Notes under the pieces: model-generated | Told to the model about the DNA's origin: nothing | The model's database searches: none | What the model saw: the letters and a program-made list of their open reading frames with translations, nothing else | Made by a program: the position numbers and the translations under genes | Origin: an uncultured Eggerthellaceae bacterium | GTDB lineage: Bacteria; Actinomycetota; Coriobacteriia; Coriobacteriales; Eggerthellaceae | Reading direction: 5' to 3' | NCBI GenBank assembly: GCA_934623455.1 | Contig: CAKTVK010000006.1 | Coordinates: 1-43,327, forward strand | DNA length: 43,327 nt | Shown here: positions 1 to 6,519 of the stretch, piece by piece | Numbering within the stretch: position 1 is the stretch's first letter | How the letters are laid out: each line of letters begins with the position of its first letter

Positions 1-580
1 GGTTCGCGTTTTGCCAGGAATCAATGCGATCCCTGCTCAACGCGCCCATCAATCGGCTTGCCTCGCCCGCATGCGGCGTTAGGAGCAAAGGCGTTCCCGC
101 CCCCGATGCAGCGCGCGCATGCAGAAAATCGGAACCCTCGCTTGCCACCAGGCGCGCCAAACCCGAAAGGGCGCCGGCATCCACGACTACAGGAATCTCT
201 CGCGTCAAAACAGTGCGCAGAAGCTGTAATTCCTGCGGGTCTTCCCCACTAAAGCCGCACCCAATCAACACCGCCGCCGGATGCTTAGCGGAATCTTCCG
301 CCTTCCGTAACGCCTGTTCAAGCGCTTGTTCATCCCAAGCGCGCACAACAAGCGACGGCCCGCCCGCGCGCACCGTGGCAACCGATTCCGGCGCACACCA
401 CACTTGTGTGTAGCCGGCTCCGGCGCGCTGACCCGCACGCGACGCAAGCACGGCCGCGCCCGGATACCGCGCGGCGCCACCCACCACGTTCAGCGTTCCT
501 CGCGTATATTTATTGGTGTCCGATTTCGGCAGCGGAATCAGCGCAGCCAGGTCGGCATCGGAAAAGCGCAGTTCAGCCAC
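1..580 (-). CDS. nnrD: ADP/ATP-dependent NAD(P)H-hydrate dehydratase, C-terminus cut off by window edge
   Basis: Repairs damaged hydrated NAD(P)H by dehydrating it with a nucleotide triphosphate or diphosphate; cytoplasmic, ribokinase-like fold. The translated start (GTG at 580) reads MAELRFSDADLAALIPLPKS, followed by the family hallmark KYTRG, then GGAARYPGAAVLASRAG and, near the window edge, LLLTPHAGEASRL, which matches the conserved LTPHxGE segment. About 193 residues are visible; the 3' end lies outside the window. The GTG start lies 3 nt past the acpS stop, so the two are probably translationally coupled. The pairing with acpS is a common bacterial arrangement, in which nnrD is often fused to the epimerase nnrE. 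No epimerase domain precedes it here. Confidence 0.88.
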   Translation of the reverse strand, partial: MAELRFSDADLAALIPLPKSDTNKYTRGTLNVVGGAARYPGAAVLASRAGQRAGAGYTQVWCAPESVATVRAGGPSLVVRAWDEQALEQALRKAEDSAKHPAAVLIGCGFSGEDPQELQLLRTVLTREIPVVVDAGALSGLARLVASEGSDFLHARAASGAGTPLLLTPHAGEASRLMGALSRDRIDSWQNAN

Positions 581-582
581 GG

Positions 583-1302
583 CTACTCGCCGCCTTCTTG
601 CTTGCGAACCGGCGCATTAGCAGCAGCGCCTGCATCCAACATGGCACCCACCAGCTCACTAGCAACAGCGGCGCCTTCCGCCGCGCTGTCCCGAAGCGCG
701 CCCTCCCCGGACGCGTCCTCTCGGAGCGCGTCTTCCCCAGACGCACCGGCTTCCCCTGCCGCGTCGTCGATGTCGTCGAGCATGTTGCGCAGCTCCTTGA
801 ACTGGCGCGATAGCTCAATCATGGGATCTTCGGGCGCGGCGGGCGCCACGGAATCGTCAGTGATGGCCATGGCGCATGCAACCGCCTCGGCGTGCGTATA
901 GGAAAGCGAGATGGGAATCTCCGTGATTTTTTGCTGCTGCGCGATTTCTTTCACGGCGCCATGCAACGCCACGAAGGGGCGCCCCTTTACGTTGCGACGA
1001 ACCTCAACGTTACGAGGATCGCACGTGCCCCATCCGAAGCCGGTGCCCAACGCCTTAAGGACCGCTTCTTTTGCGGCAAAACGCGTGGCGTAGTGGATTT
1101 CCGGGCTGGCCATGCTGTCGCAATATGCCTGCTCATCGGCGGTAAAGACGCGCGACTTAAAACGCGGTGTGCGTTTCAACACAGTCGCCATGCGTGCGAT
1201 TTCCACGATATCAACGCCCAGGCCCACCTGGTTTTCAAGCCCCTGCGCCACGGGAGTGGTCGCGGCAACCGGCGCTGTTTTCTTGCTCTTTTTCGGACAC
1301 AT
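583..1302 (-). CDS. acpS: holo-[acyl-carrier-protein] synthase with long Ala/Glu-rich C-terminal tail
   Basis: Transfers 4'-phosphopantetheine from CoA to acyl carrier protein, activating fatty-acid synthesis; cytoplasmic. The AcpS core is at about residues 26-145: GLGVDIVEIARM contains the Mg-binding Asp31, RFAAKEAVLKALGTG contains Glu79, and SYTHAEAVACAMA closes the domain. The family is usually about 120 residues, but this protein has 239. The extra is a 25-residue N-terminal stretch and about 90 residues after the domain, with a coiled-coil-like segment (MIELSRQFKELRNMLDDID) followed by Ala/Gly/Glu-rich low complexity. The ATG at 1302 has AGGGAG just upstream. It runs directly into nnrD. 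The function of the tail is unknown; similar low-complexity insertions occur in other proteins of this window. Confidence 0.9.
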   Translation of the reverse strand: MCPKKSKKTAPVAATTPVAQGLENQVGLGVDIVEIARMATVLKRTPRFKSRVFTADEQAYCDSMASPEIHYATRFAAKEAVLKALGTGFGWGTCDPRNVEVRRNVKGRPFVALHGAVKEIAQQQKITEIPISLSYTHAEAVACAMAITDDSVAPAAPEDPMIELSRQFKELRNMLDDIDDAAGEAGASGEDALREDASGEGALRDSAAEGAAVASELVGAMLDAGAAANAPVRKQEGGE

Positions 1303-2233
1303 ACTGCTCCCTGCTTATCTTAAAACAGCCCCGTTATCAGGAGCTATTTACTACCCAGGCAATGATTGCCTTGCGTTTTCCACACATTGCACCAGCAAAT
1401 GCATCAACAAATCATCCGGCGCCTGAATACCACAAGGTCAAAACCGGATTATCGCTGATGATTCGCGTTCATCTTTTGCTGCTATTTTACGGCAAAACGC
1501 CGCGCTTCCGCAGACGCAGGCAAAGTCTCTGTCACGATTTCATCTGCGCGGCAGTTGCTGCACCCCCAGCACACCCCGTGAAACCTTCCTTTTTTGTTAC
1601 GTTTCGCGCCATTTGCCCCGACCACGTCCCTAAAGCACCTCCCGCTTACCCTCAAGTCGCTCCCCCTCACGGTTCATGTTGTTGGATTTTGGGGTCGAAA
1701 TTCGAAGTTGATGCAGGTTGGAAGTAGGTCGAAGCTCCGAATCGAGCGAACCTCACGAAATACCTCAACAGAACATAATGTTGAAATGGGCTTTTGCAGA
1801 AGCACTTTTTACCGCGACCGAACTCGACCCGAAAAAGACCCCGAATTGCGGCGAGCACCTACTTCCAACCTGCATCAACTTCGAATTTGGAAGCGATTTT
1901 TCAACAACATGACCTCAAAGTCCCTTTTTCGCGCATTTCACACGCCCCACACGCCGAATCTCGCGAAACAAGGCGCGCTTGCGAACAGCCGAACACAACG
2001 CACGAATGGTCAGGAAAGCGCGCGAGCAACAGAAGCGCCGCAAGCAGAACAATCCCGCAGAATTTCAAGCGTAACAACACCCTCGCAAGAGACCATACGG
2101 AAAGTGCGCCTGCCCCGCGTGGGCAAGCCCACTTTTCTTAAAGCAACATAAATTGAACGGCCTTGGAAATGCTGAGCAATCCTCAAGGTCTATCCACCAA
2201 AAGACTCATCCGTCCAACCCATGGTTTCTTGCA
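1303..2233. other. Intergenic region without a convincing gene, carrying repeat copy A1
   Basis: I see no open frame with a family signature or good ribosome site. About 85 bp just before repeat A1 (roughly 1590-1674) also occur before repeat A2 (roughly 18958-19041). Downstream of A1, at about 2118-2141, GTGGG-caag-CCCAC followed by TTTTCTT looks like a plus-strand terminator, although no plus-strand gene precedes it; it may mark an unrecognised small RNA or a decayed gene. The acpS promoter should lie in the first 150 bases, but I cannot place it with confidence. Confidence 0.5.
1675..1911. repeat. 237-bp palindromic repeat, family A, copy A1
   Basis: It begins CATGTTGTTGGATTTTG and ends with TTTTTCAACAACATG. 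The arms are long inverted repeats: the left arm contains TTCGAAGTTGATGCAGGTTG followed by GAAGTAGGT, and the right arm is its complement. It is the same length as copies at 19042-19278 and 36459-36695. No protein is encoded. It resembles a MITE or a RAYT-type palindromic repeat; no transposase is in the window. Confidence 0.85.
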
Positions 2234-4189
2234 TTAAACATCCAAGGCGGCATGATAGCCTTCATACACGGCATCGGTGATAGTGCGCGATCGCACCGCA
2301 TCGCCCACCACCCGCACAAAAAAAGCAGCATCGCGCAAGTCATCCACCACATCCACCCTGCTCACCTGGCCAATTGCGGAAATCACCGTATCGCAGGGAA
2401 CAATCGCCTCCGCGCCATCACGACCGCGCACAACAACACCATCTTTCCCCACCGAAACAGCCGCTGCGTTAATCACCACGTCAACACTGCTGTCTTCGAT
2501 TTCCTTTCGAATAATGGGCTGCTGACGCACATTGGCATTGCAGGCAATTCCGTTCTCGTTGCTTATAAGATGCACGCGCTTGCCCTGAAGATGACAGTGA
2601 AGCGCGCACTCGCAGCCCGTCAGACCGCCACCCACAATGACAATCTCCTGACCCAGGGGAGCGTTTTCAAGATACAGTTCGTCCACCGTATAAACAGGAA
2701 TATCACCCTCGATAGGAACATTCAGCTTGCGAGGATAAGATCCCACCGCCACAATCACTGCATCGGCGCCAAAATCGTCCGCAAAAGCCGCATCCACCGG
2801 GGTGTTCAATCGCATATCCACGCCCTCTTTTTCGCAAAGGGCAGCGTATGTTTGAGATAGGTGATACATATCGTGTTTGAAGGGAACAGCCTGTTCACAG
2901 CGAAGAATGCCGCCCCATGCCGAGGATGCCTCGCACAAAGTGACCGCATGCCCCCGTTGCGCCGCCGTGCGGGCGGCCACCATACCAGCAATGCCACCGC
3001 CCACCACCAGGACTTTCTTCCGCTCGCTTTGTGGCACGGGCGTAATAGCAAGCCCTTCGATTTCGCGACCGATGCGCGGATTGATTGCGCACCGCCGCGT
3101 TTGGGTCGCCGGTCGCTCCGCCATGCAAACAAAGCAGCGCAGGCAACGCAGCACTTCATCACCCCGATTAGCCATAACCTTGTTGGGAAGCTCCGGGTCT
3201 GCAAGAAGCGCACGACCCATAACCACCAGATCAGCATCTCCCCTTGAGATAATCTCCTCCATCATCTGGGGATCAGACAATCCACCCAATGTTGCAACTG
3301 GCTTATTCACATGCTTCTTGATTTCCCTTGCAAGATACACATTGCAGCCGTGCGGACGGAACATAGACGGATGGGTAATAGAGAAACCAAACTGATAGCT
3401 ACCGGCGCTTACGTGGATGATGTCCACTAAATCCTCAAGGGCGCAAGCAATACGAATCCCCTCGTCAAGGTCGTAACCGCCCTCAAAAAGCTCCGATCCA
3501 CTCATACGCATCTCTATAGGAGTACGAGACCCTACCGCCGCGCGAACAGCCATCAGCACCTCGCGCGCAAAGCGAATACGCCCTTCAAAACTTCCGCCAT
3601 ACTCATCTTGACGATGATTGAAGAAGGGGCTGAGAAACTGATTAATCAGCCAACCATGCCCGCAATGCACCATGACCATGTCGAAACCGGCACGTTTAGC
3701 CAAAGCGGCTTTTTCGCCATAAGCAGCAACAATGTCTTTGATTTGATCCTTGGTCAGAGCCTTCACCTTCATGCCATCGGGCCGAACGCCATCGCTGGGA
3801 CCGTATTGGCACAACTCGCCCTTGCTCTTTTTATCGACCATATACGTACCCGCATATTGACCAGAGTGGGACAACTCAATGCTCGCCAGGGCACCATGAC
3901 GCTTAACAGCATCGGCAACGTACGTAAAAGCACCTAGCTGATTGGGGGTAGCTAAAGATAAATGCAGCATCTGCGATCCATCGGTTTCCGGATGCACCAC
4001 CAGCTCAGATACGGTGACTATCGCAGCGCCACCCTTGGCACGCGCTTCATAGAATCCCTGGGTACGTGGGCCTGGGGTACCCTCTGCTGTGATGTCCGTT
4101 GCGCCCATAGGCGCGCTGCACATTCTGTTTCGTAAAGTCAAGCCACACAAATCCAAAGGCTTACATAGATTCGGATAATCCCTTTTCAT
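2234..4189 (-). CDS. NADH:flavin oxidoreductase / enoate (2,4-dienoyl-CoA)-type reductase with FMN, Fe-S and FAD
   Basis: A 651-residue protein with the build of enoate reductase, 2,4-dienoyl-CoA reductase and BaiCD-type enzymes, which reduce activated C=C bonds with NAD(P)H. Residues 1-345 form the FMN-binding Old Yellow Enzyme barrel, with HCGHGWLINQFLSPFFNHR then DEYGGS. The Fe-S site is C349, C352, C355, C367 (CX2CX2CX11C); the well-known E. coli enzyme has CX2CX3CX11C, so one residue is missing. Residues 391-651 are a pyridine nucleotide-disulfide reductase domain with two dinucleotide motifs (VLVVGGGIAG and IVIVGGGLTG). There is no signal peptide, so it is cytoplasmic. The ATG at 4189 follows AGGGGGCGGG. 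It is 27 bp downstream of a small Cys-rich gene and probably co-transcribed. The substrate is unknown; gut Eggerthellaceae carry many such reductases for dietary or host unsaturated acids. Confidence 0.9.
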   Translation of the reverse strand: MKRDYPNLCKPLDLCGLTLRNRMCSAPMGATDITAEGTPGPRTQGFYEARAKGGAAIVTVSELVVHPETDGSQMLHLSLATPNQLGAFTYVADAVKRHGALASIELSHSGQYAGTYMVDKKSKGELCQYGPSDGVRPDGMKVKALTKDQIKDIVAAYGEKAALAKRAGFDMVMVHCGHGWLINQFLSPFFNHRQDEYGGSFEGRIRFAREVLMAVRAAVGSRTPIEMRMSGSELFEGGYDLDEGIRIACALEDLVDIIHVSAGSYQFGFSITHPSMFRPHGCNVYLAREIKKHVNKPVATLGGLSDPQMMEEIISRGDADLVVMGRALLADPELPNKVMANRGDEVLRCLRCFVCMAERPATQTRRCAINPRIGREIEGLAITPVPQSERKKVLVVGGGIAGMVAARTAAQRGHAVTLCEASSAWGGILRCEQAVPFKHDMYHLSQTYAALCEKEGVDMRLNTPVDAAFADDFGADAVIVAVGSYPRKLNVPIEGDIPVYTVDELYLENAPLGQEIVIVGGGLTGCECALHCHLQGKRVHLISNENGIACNANVRQQPIIRKEIEDSSVDVVINAAAVSVGKDGVVVRGRDGAEAIVPCDTVISAIGQVSRVDVVDDLRDAAFFVRVVGDAVRSRTITDAVYEGYHAALDV

Positions 4190-4216
4190 AAAGTCCCGCC
4201 CCCTAAATTTTGTGCA

Positions 4217-4456
4217 CTACAGAATCTCTTTCAACAACGCATCGGAATACTCGACGCCATCCCGCTGGCATTGGAGCATTTTTCGACGACGCATGCAGAT
4301 GGGCACAACTCCCCCTTCGGGTTTTAGAAAGAAACTTTTATAGCCGCAATTGCCATAACCGCTGCACGACACGCATTTCATGTCGTTGACCGAAAATCCA
4401 TCCAACACATTTTCCGTCAAACGCCTTAAAGACAGAGCGTCCGATGACAAATCCAT
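4217..4456 (-). CDS. Small cysteine-rich protein, possible metal or Fe-S binder
   Basis: Seventy-nine residues, not recognised as a named family. The middle holds five cysteines: KCVSCSGYGNCGYK and, 17 residues later, PICMRRRKMLQC. This spacing would suit a zinc or iron-sulfur site. No signal peptide or membrane segment is visible. The ATG at 4456 follows GGGGGCAACGC. It is the first gene before the enoate-type reductase (27-bp gap), so a role as accessory or redox partner of that enzyme is the simplest inference. Confidence 0.65.
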   Translation of the reverse strand: MDLSSDALSLRRLTENVLDGFSVNDMKCVSCSGYGNCGYKSFFLKPEGGVVPICMRRRKMLQCQRDGVEYSDALLKEIL

Positions 4457-4693
4457 GCGTTGCCCCCTTCACGCAAATGTGCCCTTGTATCGTAAATCTT
4501 AGCATCGTCGCAGGTCACAACATCGTACTACCAGGGTGATATTGCAATAATTCATACCTTTGGCCCGAAGATAGGAGCCCATGAAAACGTACAATCATTT
4601 TATTCGAAGCAATACGGCAACACGATACGTGCTATAAATTGAAGCACAGCGCAATTCGTGTTTTGCCGTAAAAACAAGAGAAAGGCGGCAGCT

Positions 4694-5212
4694 ATGAAGC
4701 TCGGAACTACGGTGATCTTGACCTATCAGGGAACGCTCGAAGATGGCAGCATGTTTGGCTATGCCGATGCCGAAAAACCCATGGTGTTTCAAACGGGCAT
4801 GGATCAAGCAATCGATGGTTTTGAAAAAGAAATTCTTGCCATGAGCCAGATAGGCGAAAAGAAGACCTTCACTGTTGACCCCTACGAAGCATATGGCGAA
4901 TACTTAGATGACTATACAACGCAAATTCCCCGCGATCAAATTCCCGTAGACAATATTGCAGTGGGAAAACGCATTTGGCTTGCCAGCAGCGAAGACGGCA
5001 CACCGCTGCCCGCTACTTGCATCGCGCTTGACAACGAGACCGCCACTTTTGACTTGAATCATCCACTTGCTGGCAAGAATCTAATCTTCCAAGTTGAGAT
5101 TATCGATTTGCAGGAAGCTCCCGACGATTTCGTCTCCGCAGCCGAAAAAGCTCGTCGCGTGAAAGAGCAGTCGAAGCTTCTCGGTGGCGACCAAGCAAGC
5201 GACTACCGCTAG
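4694..5212 (+). CDS. SlyD-like FKBP-type peptidyl-prolyl cis-trans isomerase
   Basis: A 172-residue folding helper that isomerises Xaa-Pro bonds; cytoplasmic. The FKBP half-domains flank an insert-in-flap chaperone domain (about residues 72-122). The hallmark TFDLNHPLAGKNLIFQVEI of SlyD-type proteins is present. The His/Cys-rich metal-binding tail of E. coli SlyD is absent; the C-terminus is Lys/Glu-rich instead. I chose the ATG at 4694 (MKLGTT) over an upstream in-frame ATG at 4658 because GAAAGGCGG sits just before it and the domain starts there. SlyD proteins help mature metalloenzymes in other bacteria, which would fit the neighbouring molybdoenzyme operon, but the gene is convergent with that operon, not in it. 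Confidence 0.9.
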   Translation: MKLGTTVILTYQGTLEDGSMFGYADAEKPMVFQTGMDQAIDGFEKEILAMSQIGEKKTFTVDPYEAYGEYLDDYTTQIPRDQIPVDNIAVGKRIWLASSEDGTPLPATCIALDNETATFDLNHPLAGKNLIFQVEIIDLQEAPDDFVSAAEKARRVKEQSKLLGGDQASDYR

Positions 5213-5238
5213 AAGTTATCCGGTAAAACCCAAACGCA

Positions 5239-5286
5239 CAAAAAACGGGTCCTTCATCTTGGAACATCGTCTCAAGCTGAAGGACC
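5239..5286 (-). terminator. Rho-independent terminator of the molybdoenzyme operon
   Basis: Read on the minus strand, GGTCCTTCA pairs with TGAAGGACC, with an inner CTTG/CAAG pairing, followed by CCCG and a run of T (5239-5245). It lies between the converging slyD-like gene and the 110-aa gene and may also serve the plus strand weakly. Confidence 0.75.
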
Positions 5287-5331
5287 AGCAAAAATCGGTT
5301 TTAGCATCGCTAAGCCGATAACACGGGCACC

Positions 5332-5664
5332 CTACATGCCCCAAGGTGCGCCCGCCGGGTTCAATTTGCGACGCTTTGAAAGCTCTTCGCCAAACAAGAT
5401 GCAATAACGCAGCCCCTTCAAAGTTGCGTAAAGACAAGCAATTTCGTGCTTAGAACCGTGGTTGAACACATCGTAGGTAAGATAGGAGCGGTCAAGCATA
5501 GGCTGGTATATCGGATTATCAACCACCTGATCAAGCAAGATATTCGTAGACTCGCGCCCCAGCTCATCCTGCTTTAAACAAATGTTATAGAGAATGTTCT
5601 CTTGCTCCACAGACAAGCGTCCCAGCTCAAGAACTTCTGAACGAATCTCCTCTTCCGTTGCCAT
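5332..5664 (-). CDS. Uncharacterised 110-aa protein, last gene of the molybdoenzyme operon
   Basis: Not recognised. It is an acidic, mostly helical-looking soluble protein with only two cysteines (YNICLKQ and ACLYAT would place them far apart, with a third in RYCILFGEEL), so no cluster motif is evident. There is no signal peptide or membrane segment. I chose the ATG at 5664 (MATEEEI) because GGGAGGAAGAT precedes it; an upstream in-frame start at 5706 has no such site. It is followed by a terminator, so it closes the operon. An accessory or small structural subunit of the molybdoenzyme is possible from position alone. Confidence 0.65.
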   Translation of the reverse strand: MATEEEIRSEVLELGRLSVEQENILYNICLKQDELGRESTNILLDQVVDNPIYQPMLDRSYLTYDVFNHGSKHEIACLYATLKGLRYCILFGEELSKRRKLNPAGAPWGM

Positions 5665-5784
5665 ATCTTCCTCCCGGTCCCCAGTCTCTTCTGCCTTGCC
5701 CCGCACAACCCCCTGGCGAGCTTTCTCTTCAGCGCTCTCTTCCCGATAAGCCCACTTCGAAAAGCGGGTTATTCCACCAGGTAT

Positions 5785-6060
5785 CTAGATTCCGCCGAAT
5801 CCCTTAGACGGATCGCTACCGCCAACGCCATGCGCGGAGTCGCCGGCTTCGTTGCCCGTGCGCTTCGTGGAGGTATAGCCGCCCCAAGCACGAGCGATGT
5901 ATTTGTCCTTGACGAAGAAAATCTGAGCCTTCATCAAGTCGCCCTTTTCAATACCAACAGCAGCAAGAACCTCTTCCTGAGACTTGCCTTCAGCCAAAAG
6001 CTCATTGAGCTGAGCAGCAGCCGCAGGAGCTTCAAGCTCAAAAAACTCTTCCTTGTTCAT
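5785..6060 (-). CDS. Uncharacterised 91-aa protein in the molybdoenzyme operon
   Basis: Not recognised. The N-terminal half looks helical (AAAAQLNELLAEGKSQEEVL, then GIEKGDLMKAQIFFVKDKYI) and loosely resembles a helix-turn-helix. The C-terminal 35 residues are Gly/Ser-rich and likely disordered. There are no cysteines, signal peptide or membrane segment. The ATG at 6060 is preceded by GGAAGGGAAG. It lies 80 bp after the small DmsB-like subunit gene and 120 bp before the 110-aa gene, all on one strand. Function unknown; it may bind the enzyme or an organic substrate, but nothing in the sequence shows this. Confidence 0.65.
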   Translation of the reverse strand: MNKEEFFELEAPAAAAQLNELLAEGKSQEEVLAAVGIEKGDLMKAQIFFVKDKYIARAWGGYTSTKRTGNEAGDSAHGVGGSDPSKGFGGI

Positions 6061-6140
6061 AAGCTTCCCTTCCGTGGTTGTAGCGTACGCTTGCGGCCGC
6101 CAATCGACAGCCGCAAGCTTTTCACATCATTGCAGCTCAA

Positions 6141-6500
6141 TTACAGCTGGAACAAAACCATCGGACGATCGAACTCGGCCATTTTTGCCTGCATCTCTTC
6201 AAGAGTACCGTAGTACATAGACGCAGACTCTTCCACCTGAACAGCCAGGGGGCGCTGACCAGCCTTATCGCCATTCGTTCCCCAATGGTCGGAGAAGATA
6301 GACGTGGGGCACGGAATATAGAACCACTCCCACGCGTCGCCATCGTTGCCCTCGCCCTTCTTGAAAGGACCAACCTGAACTTCCTTGATACCGAACTGAT
6401 CGAGAGGAAGACCGAGCTCTTCTTTGCAAGCAATCTCGGCAGCATGGTTGCCAGAGAAGTAGGTGTAATCAACGAGCAATGCGTACTTCTGATCTGCCAT
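6141..6500 (-). CDS. DmsB/ferredoxin-like small subunit that has lost its Fe-S cysteines
   Basis: One hundred and nineteen residues. The start YALLVDYTYFSGNHAAEIAC and the following KEELGLP...FGIKEVQVGP correspond to the four-cluster electron-transfer subunits of DMSO-reductase-type enzymes, which normally read YxYCxGCHxCExAC. Here only C25 of that first motif remains, and the one other cysteine is C64. The later segment (PTSIFSDHWGTNGDKAGQ), where family members have CxxC and further cysteines, has none. So the fold appears conserved but no 4Fe-4S cluster can be bound. The ATG at 6500 follows AAAGGAAGTAG. It directly follows the catalytic subunit gene (19-bp gap). It is probably a structural or assembly subunit. 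The family comparison is from memory of the motif, not an alignment. Confidence 0.8.
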   Translation of the reverse strand: MADQKYALLVDYTYFSGNHAAEIACKEELGLPLDQFGIKEVQVGPFKKGEGNDGDAWEWFYIPCPTSIFSDHWGTNGDKAGQRPLAVQVEESASMYYGTLEEMQAKMAEFDRPMVLFQL

Positions 6501-6519
6501 AGTCTCTACTTCCTTTCAA

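Noticed and set aside
24..413. Long plus-strand open frames over the first 900 bases
   Set aside because: They lie opposite nnrD and acpS, have no family signature and are Arg/Ala/Pro-rich, as expected for frames opposite GC-rich genes.
1594..2151. 185-codon plus-strand frame through repeat A1
   Set aside because: It runs through the palindrome, which by symmetry gives open frames on both strands, and has no ribosome site or known domain.
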